In this document: one piece after another, positions 1 through 6,176 of the stretch | Layout: each line of letters opens with the position of its first letter | Position numbering within the stretch: position 1 is the stretch's first letter | Assembly (NCBI GenBank): GCA_016867955.1 | Contig: VGIE01000149.1 | Span: 1 to 6,176 of the forward strand | DNA: 6,176 nt | Reading direction: 5' to 3' | Source: Betaproteobacteria bacterium | GTDB taxonomy: Bacteria > Pseudomonadota > Gammaproteobacteria > Burkholderiales > SG8-39 | Position numbers and translations under genes: made by a program | The notes under the pieces: generated by a model | What the model was told of the DNA's origin: nothing | Database searches by the model: none | What the model saw: the letters and a program-made list of their open reading frames with translations, nothing else

Positions 1-1964
1 TGCCAGGCCGGCGGCGCCGGCCAGCCACCGGCCGAGGGCGCCGCCGCGAACGCCGCCATGCCGCGCGTGCGCGGCGTCAGCCATTTCAGCAGGCCCTCGG
101 GAATCTCGTCGAGGAAGCGCGAAGCCACGTTGTAGCGCGTCTGCCCGTGCAGCAGGCGCGTCTGCGCGAACGACAGGTAGAGGCGCGTTCTCGCGCGCGT
201 GATCGCCACGTACATGAGGCGGCGCTCTTCTTCCAGGCCGTCGTCCTCGTTGACGCTCTGCTCGTGCGGGAACAGACCTTCCTCCAGCCCGGTGATGAAG
301 ACGGCGTGGAACTCGAGGCCCTTGGCCGAGTGCACTGTCATCATCTGCAGCGCGTCCATGCCCTCGGCGGCCTGGTTCTCGCCGGATTCGAGTGCCGCGT
401 GGGCGAGGAAGGACGCGAGGTCCTGCGTCTCGGCCTCCTGCACGAAGGCCGCGGCGGCATTGACGAGTTCGTTCAGGTTCTCGATGCGGTCGGCGCCGTC
501 GCGCTCGGCCTGGTAGTGCCTGATCAGGCCGCTCTTCTCGAGCATGTGCTCGACGACTTCCGGCAGCGGCAGGTCCTTCGTGGCATCGCGCAGCTCGTCA
601 ATGAGGCGCGCGAAGCCGCCCAGCGAAGTGCCGGCCTTTCCCGGCAGGTGAGGCACCGTCGCATACAGGCTGGTGCCGTGCACCCGGGCCGCGTCCTGCA
701 GCTGCTCGATGGAGCGCGCGCCGATGCCGCGCGTCGGGAAGTTCACCACGCGCAGGAAGGCACCATCATCCTCCGGGCTGGCCAGAAGGCGGAGATAAGC
801 GAGCGCGTGCTTGATCTCGAGGCGCTCGAAGAAGCGCAGGCCGCCATAGACACGGTAGGGAATGCCCTGCGAGAAGAGCGCATGTTCCAGCACGCGCGAC
901 TGGGCATTCGACCGGTACAGCACGGCGATGTCGCGGCGCGCATGCCCGTCGGCGACGAGGTTCTTCACCTCCTCGGCGATCCACGCCGCCTCGTAGCCGT
1001 CGCTGGGCGCCTCGTAGACGCGGATCGCCTCGCCCTCGCCGGCGGCGGTCCACAGGTTCTTGCCCAGGCGCCGTGCGTTGTTGGAGATCAGCGCATTGGC
1101 CGCCGACAGGATGTGGCCGTGCGAGCGGTAGTTCTGCTCCAGGCGGATGACGTTCTCGACCTTGAAGTCGCGCTCGAAGTCGCCCATGTTGCCGACGTTG
1201 GCGCCGCGGAACCGGTAAATGCTCTGATCATCGTCACCCACCGCGAACAGCACGCTCGAGGGGCCGCACAAGAGCTTCAGCCAGCGATACTGCAGGCGGT
1301 TGGTATCCTGGAACTCGTCGACGAGGATGTAGCCGAAGCGGTTGCGGTAGTGGTCGCGCAGCACTTCATTGCGCGACAACAGCTCATAGGTGCGCAGCAG
1401 CAGTTCGGGGAAATCGACCACGCCCTCCTTCTGGCACTGCTCTTCATATGCGGCGTAGAACTCCACCGAGCGGCGGCTGAAGTCGTCGAACACCTCGGCC
1501 TCGCGCGGACGGCGGCCTTCTTCCTTGTTGGCATTGATGAAGAACTGCACCTGGCGCGGCGGAAACTTGTCCTCGTCGGCGTTCATGCTGCGCAGGACCC
1601 GCTTGATGGCCGTGAGCTGGTCCTGCGAGTCGAGGATCTGGAACAGCTGCGGCAGCCCGGCCTCGCGGTGGTGCGTCCTGAGGAAGCGGTTGCACAGGCC
1701 GTGGAAGGTGCCCACCCACATGCCGCGGGTGTTGATCGGCAGTTGCGCCGACAGCCGCGTGAGCATTTCCTTCGCGGCCTTGTTGGTGAAGGTAACGGCC
1801 AGCAGCCCGGCCGGGCTGCAGCGGCCGGACTGGATCAGCCAGGCGATGCGCGTGGTGAGGACGCGGGTCTTGCCTGAGCCGGCACCGGCAAGGATCAGCG
1901 CGTGCTGGTCGGGCAGGGTGACGGCGGCAAGTTGTTCGGGATTGAGGTTGTCGAGGAGGGACAC
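1..1964 (-). CDS. uvrD: DNA helicase II, UvrD (UvrD/Rep/PcrA superfamily 1A), 3' end beyond window
   Basis: This is an ATP-dependent 3'-5' DNA helicase of superfamily 1A. In this family it removes the incised oligonucleotide in nucleotide excision repair, acts in mismatch repair, and strips RecA from DNA. The frame is open without a stop for 654 codons and runs off the left edge. Helicase motifs appear in order: Q-like motif NPEQ (residues 8-11), Walker A AGAGSGKT (26-33), TFTNKAA, GTFHGLC (Ia region), Walker B DEFQDT (216-221), GDDDQSIYRFRGA (motif III), LEQNYRS (IV), TVHSAKGLEF (V) and YVAITRAR (VI, around residue 590). DEFQDT and the YRFRGANV segment favour UvrD over Rep. UvrD is usually about 720 residues, so only the C-terminal tail (normally with a Tudor-like domain) is missing. 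The GTG at 1964-1962 is the only sensible start: TAA lies in frame at 1997-1995, with no ATG, GTG or TTG between. No clear Shine-Dalgarno is visible. No LexA box (CTGT-N8-ACAG) is visible, unlike E. coli uvrD. Confidence 0.95.
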   Translation of the reverse strand, partial: MSLLDNLNPEQLAAVTLPDQHALILAGAGSGKTRVLTTRIAWLIQSGRCSPAGLLAVTFTNKAAKEMLTRLSAQLPINTRGMWVGTFHGLCNRFLRTHHREAGLPQLFQILDSQDQLTAIKRVLRSMNADEDKFPPRQVQFFINANKEEGRRPREAEVFDDFSRRSVEFYAAYEEQCQKEGVVDFPELLLRTYELLSRNEVLRDHYRNRFGYILVDEFQDTNRLQYRWLKLLCGPSSVLFAVGDDDQSIYRFRGANVGNMGDFERDFKVENVIRLEQNYRSHGHILSAANALISNNARRLGKNLWTAAGEGEAIRVYEAPSDGYEAAWIAEEVKNLVADGHARRDIAVLYRSNAQSRVLEHALFSQGIPYRVYGGLRFFERLEIKHALAYLRLLASPEDDGAFLRVVNFPTRGIGARSIEQLQDAARVHGTSLYATVPHLPGKAGTSLGGFARLIDELRDATKDLPLPEVVEHMLEKSGLIRHYQAERDGADRIENLNELVNAAAAFVQEAETQDLASFLAHAALESGENQAAEGMDALQMMTVHSAKGLEFHAVFITGLEEGLFPHEQSVNEDDGLEEERRLMYVAITRARTRLYLSFAQTRLLHGQTRYNVASRFLDEIPEGLLKWLTPRTRGMAAFAAAPSAGGWPAPPAW

Positions 1965-1970
1965 ATTGCA

Positions 1971-1990
1971 GCCGCTGGGAAGCCAGCGGC
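1971..1990. repeat. Perfect 8-bp inverted repeat with 4-nt loop, 6 nt before the uvrD start
   Basis: The arms GCCGCTGG and CCAGCGGC pair perfectly around a 4-nt loop (GAAG on plus, CTTC on minus). On the minus strand the hairpin lies directly upstream of the uvrD GTG, separated by TGCAAT, where a ribosome binding site would be expected. On the plus strand it is followed by AATTTTAC, which resembles a weak intrinsic terminator, but no plus-strand gene precedes it. It could be a transcript structure affecting uvrD translation, an operator, or a weak terminator for antisense transcription. The structure is certain and its function is not. Confidence 0.6.
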
Positions 1991-1991
1991 A

Positions 1992-1997
1992 ATTTTA
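1992..1997 (-). promoter_or_regulatory. Candidate -10 element for uvrD
   Basis: The minus strand reads TAAAAT, matching TATAAT at 5 of 6 positions, in the gap between the FecR/SPOR gene and uvrD. No good -35 hexamer lies 16-18 bp upstream, so the call is weak. Transcription from it would start near 1985, inside the first arm of the adjacent hairpin, leaving a leader of about 20 nt. Confidence 0.3.
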
Positions 1998-2085
1998 CTC
2001 TCTCGACTGCGCCGCGAGGACGCTTCCGCCCCGGCAGCGGCTTGCGCATTCGCGCCCTGCCCCCGGCGACGACCGCCGCCCTGCG

Positions 2086-3054
2086 CTACCGCGACACGCG
2101 CGGCTCATCGAGCCCCATGCGTCCCTTCAGGCTCAGCGCCAGCGCCTCGGCTTCGGCCCGCGTGGCGAGGTTGGCGAGTCGCAGCGCGTACACGGTCTTC
2201 TCCCCTTCCTTGACGGGCAGGATCGAGGCCGCATAGCCGGCCTCGCGCACGCGGTCGTAGAAATCGAGCACCGCGGCCTGCGTCTCCGCCGTCACCAGCG
2301 TCACCGCCCAGCGGCCGCCGCGGCGCATCGCACCGCGGCCCGCCTCGATCTCGGTCTCCGCTGCCCAAAGTTTCAGTTGCTCCGGCGCCACCAAGCTCAC
2401 CGGCTGCGAGCGGCCGTTCTCGCGCACATAGAACTGCAGTGGCTGGTCCATGGTGATCGGCGCCTCGTTCTGCGGCGCGACCTCGATCCGGCCCTCGATC
2501 AGGCAGACGATCTCGCGGTTGGGCGCCGATTTGCCCCACAGGTCGGTGCCGCGGATGCCCGCGGTTACATTGGCCACCTGAATGGTGATGTCGCGCCGGC
2601 CGCGGTACCTCGACAGCGCATCGGTGGTAAAGCGGAAGGCGCCCTCGAGCACCTGCATGGTGGCGGCAAAGACATTGCCCTCGCGCTGCTCCGCGCCGCC
2701 CAGCCGGAAACTGGCATGGGCGCCGAGCTTGATCGTGCTGCCCTCGCGCGTGCGCAGCAGGAGGCGCGAACCCTCGCCGGTCTTCAGGCGGTCGCTGTCC
2801 CTGACCACCATGCCGGGAAACACCGGATCGCGCTGCCCGCCATCGCGCTCGACCTAGGCCGGCATCTGCACGGCCTCGACCACGACATTGGCCGCAGCGG
2901 AGCGCGCCGGCGCAGCCGCGGCCAGCACCTGCCCGGGCAGCAACACCACCATCGACAGTGCGAGCACCACGCAAAGAAGCGCCTCAGGTGCCGCCGGGAA
3001 TGGCCAAACGGGCGTCCCCGCATTCCTGTTCGTGCGATCCAACGTGCAGTTCAT
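2086..3054 (-). pseudogene. Secreted FecR-domain and SPOR-domain protein, interrupted by one in-frame amber codon
   Basis: With the internal TAG counted as residue 67, the frame encodes 322 residues. Residues 1-24 are a long N-region, and 25-48 are hydrophobic and end in VLAAAA, which looks like a Sec signal peptide exporting the protein to the periplasm. Residues about 82-200 resemble a FecR domain, with a GSTIKLG segment (105-111) and NVTAGIRGTD (162-171). Residues about 247-313 resemble a SPOR domain (RWAVTLV, FYDRVREAGYAA, YALRLANLATRAEAEAL); SPOR domains bind septal, denuded peptidoglycan. ATG 3054 is chosen because AGAGG lies 5 nt upstream and the signal peptide follows closely. TAG at 2854-2856 splits the frame between MPA and VERDGGQ, where TGG (Trp) would fit. 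No other stop or frameshift is present, so the loss is recent, a sequencing error, or read through. A restart at GTG 2823 or ATG 2811 would give about 245 or 241 residues without a signal peptide. The terminal stop is also TAG. The gene lies 121 bp upstream of uvrD on the same strand and diverges from leuS. The precise role is unknown. Confidence 0.82.
2854..2856 (-). other. Premature amber (TAG) codon inside the FecR/SPOR gene
   Basis: The plus strand reads CTA, so the minus strand reads TAG in the same frame as both flanking halves. The upstream half is 66 residues, carrying the signal peptide and the start of the mature protein. The downstream half carries the FecR and SPOR domains. One base change at 2855 (plus-strand T for C) would restore TGG and give the continuous reading MPAWVER. 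Confidence 0.9.
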
Positions 3055-3059
3055 GGCAA

Positions 3060-3064
3060 CCTCT
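3060..3064 (-). promoter_or_regulatory. Ribosome binding site of the FecR/SPOR gene
   Basis: The minus strand reads AGAGG, then the 5-nt spacer TTGCC, then ATG at 3054-3052. This supports the chosen start over any start further upstream in the frame, which stays open to about 3150. No convincing minus-strand promoter was found in the 139 bp before it. Confidence 0.6.
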
Positions 3065-3159
3065 AGAATGGTTCGGAAGCGTGATTTGAACACATGAGCC
3101 CCGCGGCGCGCACCCCGTTCCGCAGCGCCCGAAGCGGGGAGCGGCCACACCCCAGCGGT

Positions 3160-3165
3160 TATAAT
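3160..3165 (+). promoter_or_regulatory. Promoter -10 element of leuS
   Basis: A perfect TATAAT lies 28 bp before the leuS ATG, within the divergent gap 3055-3193. No TTGACA-like -35 sits 16-18 bp upstream (bases 3136-3143 are G-rich) and there is no TG extended -10 motif. The -35 is therefore weak or activator-dependent. Transcription would begin around 3172, giving a leader of about 20 nt. That is too short for a T-box or leader-peptide attenuator. Confidence 0.6.
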
Positions 3166-3193
3166 TCACGTTTTCCGCACAATACTGGCCGAC

Positions 3194-5869
3194 ATGCGAC
3201 CCTCCGCCCTGCAGCCCCACTACCAACCGGAACGCATCGAGCGCGAGGCGCAGGCGCACTGGGACGCCACGGGCGCATTCCGGGCCGGCGCGGACGCCGC
3301 AGCGGAGGCCCGGCCGAAGTACTACTGCCTGTCGATGTTCCCCTACCCCTCGGGCAAGCTGCACATGGGGCATGTGCGCAACTACACCATCGGCGATGTG
3401 GTCACGCGCTTTCACAGGATGCGCGGCTACGACGTGCTGCAACCGATGGGCTGGGACGCGTTCGGCCTGCCCGCCGAGAACGCCGCCATGGCCAATGGCG
3501 TGCCGCCGGCGAAGTGGACCTACGACAACATCGCCTACATGAAGCAGCAGTTGAAGTCGCTGGGCTTTGCCATCGACTGGGAGCGCGAACTCGCCACCTG
3601 CACGCCCGAGTACTACCGCTGGAACCAGTGGCTGTTCCTGCGCATGCTGGAGCGAGGCATCGCCTACCAGAAGACCGGCACGGTGAACTGGGACCCGGTC
3701 GATCAGACCGTGCTCGCCAACGAGCAGGTCATCGATGGCCGCGGCTGGCGCACCGGCGCGGTGGTCGAGAAGCGCGAAATCCCGATGTACTACCTCGGCA
3801 TCACCAGGTACGCCGAGGAACTGCTGTCGGCACTGGACGCCCTGCCCGGCTGGCCCGAGCGCGTGAAGACCATGCAGGCCAACTGGATCGGCAAGAGCGT
3901 CGGCGTCAACCTTGGCTTCCCGTATTCACTAAAAAGCGCCCTCGACGGCGCAGAAACTCAGGGCGTGCTACGCGTATTCACCACCCGCGCCGACACGCTG
4001 ATGGGCGTGACCTTTTGCGCCGTGGCAGCCGAACACCCGCTCGCCACGCATGCCGCCAAGAACAACCCAGCGCTGGCCGCCTTCATCGCCGAGTGCAAGC
4101 GCGGCGCCGTCATCGAAGCCGAGCTCGCCACCCAGGAAAAGAAGGGCATGGCGACGGGCCTTACCGTCGACCACCCGATCAGCGGCGACAGGGTGCCGGT
4201 GTGGGTGGGCAACTACGTGCTGATGACCTATGGCGAGGGCGCGGTGATGGGCGTGCCGGGTCACGACGAGCGCGATTTCGAATTCGCGAAAAAATACGGC
4301 CTGCCGATCACGCAGGTGATCGACGTCGCCGGCAAGGCGTACTCGATGGATGGCTGGGAGCCCTGGTACGCCGAGCACGGCCGCTGCATCGGCTCGGGCA
4401 AGTATGACGGCCTCGACTACCCCAGCGCCATCGATGCCATCGCCGCCGACCTCGGCTCCAGGGGCCTGGGCGAAAAGCAGGTGACCTGGCGGCTGCGCGA
4501 TTGGGGCATCTCGCGCCAGCGCTACTGGGGCTGCCCGATCCCGCTGATCCACTGTGCCAGCTGCGGTACGGTGCCCGTGCCCGACGACCAGCTGCCGGTG
4601 AGGCTGCCCGAAGACCTGGTGCCGGACGGCACCGGCAACCCGCTGAACAGACATTCCGCGTTCGTCAGCTGCGCCTGCCCAAAGTGCGGCCAGCCGGCCA
4701 AGCGCGAAACCGACACCATGGACACCTTCGTGGATTCGTCCTGGTACTACGCGCGCTATGCCTGCCCGGACAACGCCGCGCACATGGTGGACGGGCGCGT
4801 GAAGCGCTGGCTGCCGGTGGACCAGTACATCGGCGGCATCGAGCACGCCATCCTGCACCTGCTCTACTCGCGCTTCTGGACCAAGGTGATGCGCGACCTC
4901 GGTCTGGTCGATTTCGACGAGCCCTTCACCAACCTGCTCACTCAGGGAATGGTGCTGAACGAGATATTCTTCCGCAAGGAGGCGCAGGGGGCTGACGGCG
5001 GGCGCATCAAGTACTTCAACCCCAACGATGTCGACATCACCACCGACGCAGCCGGCAAGCGCACCGGCGCCGTGCTGCGTTCGGATGGCAAGCCGGTGGA
5101 CTCAGGCGGCATCGGCATCATGTCCAAGTCGAAGAACAACGGCGTCGATCCGCAGTCTCTGGTGGAGGAGTACGGCGCCGACACCGCACGCTTCTTCATG
5201 ATGTTCGCCAGCCCGCCCGAGGCGACGCTGCTGTGGTCGGACGCCGGCGTGGACGGCTCGGCGCGCTTCCTGAAGTCGCTGTGGGCCTTTGCCGTCGAAT
5301 ACTCGCAAGCCGTTGCCCCGACTCTGCCTGCCGCTCCGGAAAATGCCCGCGCGCTGGCTACTGCCAGGCTGCCCGCGGCGCTGGCCGCCAGGCGCCGCGA
5401 GATCCACCTCAACCTGCGACAGGCCAACTACGACCTCGGCCGCTTCCAGTTCAACACCGTGGCCTCGGCCTGCATGAAGATGCTGAACGCCCTGAAGGCA
5501 GCTCCGAAGGACGATGCCGCCCTGCACGCCGAGGTGCTGCGGGAAGGCCTGTCCATCCTGATCCGCGTGCTCTCGCCCATCACGCCGCACATCTGCCATC
5601 AGCTCTGGCGCGACCTGGGATACGGCGAGGACGTACTGCGCGCCGCCTGGCCCGAGCCCGTCGAAGCCGCGCTGGCGCAGGACGAGATCGAGCTGGTGCT
5701 GCAGGTGAATGGCAAGCTGCGTGGTCATGTCAAGGCGCCGGCCACGGCCGGCCGCGAGGCGATCGAGGCGCTGGCCCGTGGCCACGAGGCGGTCATTCGC
5801 CTGGGCGACGGCAGGCCGGTGAAGAAGGTCATCGTCGTGCCGGGCAGGCTGGTCAATGTGGTGGTGTGA
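3194..5869 (+). CDS. leuS: Leucyl-tRNA synthetase (LeuRS), class Ia
   Basis: This cytoplasmic enzyme attaches leucine to tRNA-Leu using ATP and clears mischarged tRNA in an editing domain. The 891 residues are complete, slightly longer than the 860 of E. coli. In order: the HIGH signature as HMGH (57-60) in a YPSGKLHMGHVRNY context; WDAFGLPAENAA (87-98); the CP1 editing domain with threonine-rich TTRADTLMG (263-271, T268 matching E. coli T252) and GHDERD (356-361, D361 matching E. coli D345); a Cys4 zinc-type knuckle C454, C457, C495 and C498; DTMDTFVDSSWYYAR (507-521); YIGGIEHAILHLLY (545-558); the KMSKS loop, here IMSKS (642-646); an anticodon-binding helical domain; and the C-terminal domain from VNGKLRG (838-844) to the end. 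ATG 3194 fits the family N-terminus and lies about 22 nt after the predicted transcription start, but no clear Shine-Dalgarno precedes it. It stops at TGA and is followed 74 bp later by lptE. The editing residues listed are all present, so editing is expected to work. Confidence 0.98.
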   Translation: MRPSALQPHYQPERIEREAQAHWDATGAFRAGADAAAEARPKYYCLSMFPYPSGKLHMGHVRNYTIGDVVTRFHRMRGYDVLQPMGWDAFGLPAENAAMANGVPPAKWTYDNIAYMKQQLKSLGFAIDWERELATCTPEYYRWNQWLFLRMLERGIAYQKTGTVNWDPVDQTVLANEQVIDGRGWRTGAVVEKREIPMYYLGITRYAEELLSALDALPGWPERVKTMQANWIGKSVGVNLGFPYSLKSALDGAETQGVLRVFTTRADTLMGVTFCAVAAEHPLATHAAKNNPALAAFIAECKRGAVIEAELATQEKKGMATGLTVDHPISGDRVPVWVGNYVLMTYGEGAVMGVPGHDERDFEFAKKYGLPITQVIDVAGKAYSMDGWEPWYAEHGRCIGSGKYDGLDYPSAIDAIAADLGSRGLGEKQVTWRLRDWGISRQRYWGCPIPLIHCASCGTVPVPDDQLPVRLPEDLVPDGTGNPLNRHSAFVSCACPKCGQPAKRETDTMDTFVDSSWYYARYACPDNAAHMVDGRVKRWLPVDQYIGGIEHAILHLLYSRFWTKVMRDLGLVDFDEPFTNLLTQGMVLNEIFFRKEAQGADGGRIKYFNPNDVDITTDAAGKRTGAVLRSDGKPVDSGGIGIMSKSKNNGVDPQSLVEEYGADTARFFMMFASPPEATLLWSDAGVDGSARFLKSLWAFAVEYSQAVAPTLPAAPENARALATARLPAALAARRREIHLNLRQANYDLGRFQFNTVASACMKMLNALKAAPKDDAALHAEVLREGLSILIRVLSPITPHICHQLWRDLGYGEDVLRAAWPEPVEAALAQDEIELVLQVNGKLRGHVKAPATAGREAIEALARGHEAVIRLGDGRPVKKVIVVPGRLVNVVV

Positions 5870-5903
5870 CGCTCAGTACCGACACGGTGTGCCGCTACTT
5901 TGC

Positions 5904-5929
5904 GCTGGCACTTTATGCTGGCGCTTTGT
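5904..5929 (+). repeat. Tandem pair of 13-bp repeats in the leuS-lptE gap
   Basis: Two directly adjacent 13-mers, GCTGGCACTTTAT (5904-5916) and GCTGGCGCTTTGT (5917-5929), agree at 11 of 13 positions. The preceding 13 bases (5891-5903, GCCGCTACTTTGC) agree with the first unit at 8 of 13 and may be a third, decayed copy. The repeat ends 14 bp before the lptE start. It could be a replication-slippage relic or a small protein-binding site. It does not fold into a hairpin. Confidence 0.5.
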
Positions 5930-5943
5930 GATAGTGTGAGGCG

Positions 5944-6176
5944 ATGAAAGCTGCTGCTGCCCCGCTCCTGCACGGTCCCCGCCTGCGCCGCCTGTTTGCG
6001 GCCGCGCTGGTCCTGGCGCTCGCCGCCTGCGGCTTCCAGCTGCGCGGCCAGGCCTCGCTGCCGTTTGCCACGCTCTACGTGCCCAGCGCAACGCCGCTGG
6101 CCGTGGAACTCAAGCGCAACATCGCCAGCGGCACGCAGACCAAGGTGGTGGATGCTGCCGACAAGGCTCAGGCCCA
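5944..6176 (+). CDS. lptE: LPS-assembly lipoprotein LptE, N-terminal part, 3' end beyond window
   Basis: LptE is the outer-membrane lipoprotein that plugs the LptD beta-barrel and is needed to deliver lipopolysaccharide to the cell surface. The 77 visible codons show a positively charged N-region (RLRR, 13-16), a hydrophobic stretch (17-28) and a lipobox LAAC (26-29), with C29 as the lipidated residue. The sequence GFQLRGQASLPFATLYV that follows is characteristic of the LptE/RlpB family start. ATG 5944 is the first start after the in-frame stop TAG at 5932-5934, and it directly follows GAGGCG, so its Shine-Dalgarno is unusually close (about 2 nt). Position after leuS matches the conserved leuS-lptE-holA order, so cotranscription with leuS is likely. 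The protein is usually 160-200 residues, so more than half lies outside the window. Confidence 0.92.
   Translation, partial: MKAAAAPLLHGPRLRRLFAAALVLALAACGFQLRGQASLPFATLYVPSATPLAVELKRNIASGTQTKVVDAADKAQA

Noticed and set aside
147..1877. A 576-codon open frame on the plus strand opposite uvrD.
   Set aside because: It is codon-aligned antisense to a clear uvrD. In GC-rich DNA this frame lacks stops by base composition. The predicted protein shows no recognisable domain.
1974..1988. A LexA (SOS) box upstream of uvrD, suggested by the CTGG...CCAG dyad.
   Set aside because: The two half-sites are 4-6 nt apart, whereas the LexA consensus needs CTGT-N8-ACAG. The dyad is a tight hairpin.
1444..2049. 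A 201-codon minus-strand open frame overlapping the uvrD start.
   Set aside because: It is the out-of-frame continuation of the FecR/SPOR reading frame after its TAG. It is Arg/Pro-rich and lacks domains, while uvrD in the other frame has all its motifs.
2064..2078. A terminator hairpin after the FecR/SPOR gene (CGGCG...CGCCG).
   Set aside because: The stem is only 5 bp and is followed on the minus strand by a G-run, not a T-run.
1525..3066. A 513-codon plus-strand open frame across uvrD, the gap and the FecR/SPOR gene.
   Set aside because: It runs antisense through two real genes and the spacer between them, with low-complexity Arg/Ala/His-rich composition. It is a GC-rich shadow frame.
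5907..5920. A sigma-54 promoter suggested by TGGCAC followed by TGCT before lptE.
   Set aside because: The spacing between the GG and GC elements is two bases too short for a -24/-12 promoter.
5911..5935. A sigma-70 promoter for lptE in the spacer, suggested by CACTTTATGCT and GATAGT.
   Set aside because: Candidate -10 hexamers match at only 4 of 6 and have no -35 at a usable distance. The resemblance to part of the lac promoter is short and probably chance.
1..6176. A novel multi-gene system such as defence, a secondary-metabolite pathway or a mobile element.
   Set aside because: All four genes fall in known families, codon use is uniform, and no transposase, integrase, toxin-antitoxin pair or repeat array is seen.

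Overview
The window is GC-rich chromosomal DNA with G or C at most third codon positions. It carries housekeeping genes typical of a Gram-negative proteobacterium. The LeuRS and UvrD sequences, and a secreted FecR plus SPOR protein, look betaproteobacterial (perhaps Rhodocyclales or a relative). That placement rests on remembered family resemblance, not on a search. I see no mobile element, CRISPR array, tRNA, rRNA or phage gene, and codon usage does not change sharply along the window.

Layout: two genes lie on the minus strand in the left half and two on the plus strand in the right half. From the centre leftwards there is a secreted FecR/SPOR-domain gene (3054 down to 2086), interrupted by one in-frame amber codon at 2854-2856. 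Next comes uvrD (1964 leftwards past the window edge), encoding DNA helicase II and lacking only its C-terminal end. From the centre rightwards there is leuS (3194-5869), complete leucyl-tRNA synthetase, then the first 77 codons of lptE (5944 onwards), the lipoprotein of the LPS export machinery. leuS followed by lptE is a classic conserved proteobacterial order, usually continuing with holA, which would lie beyond the right edge.

Gaps: all are short. The 121 bp gap between the FecR/SPOR gene and uvrD holds a perfect 8-bp inverted repeat directly before the uvrD start. The 139 bp divergent gap before leuS holds a perfect TATAAT -10 element. The 74 bp leuS-lptE gap holds a small tandem repeat of 13-mers. 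No stretch over 300 bases lacks a gene.

The genes serve separate jobs: DNA repair, envelope or septal peptidoglycan, translation, and outer-membrane biogenesis. They do not form a recognisable joint system, and I found no undescribed multi-gene system here. The observations most worth a second look are the premature amber codon in the otherwise intact FecR/SPOR gene, the IMSKS variant of the LeuRS KMSKS loop, and the hairpin at the uvrD start.
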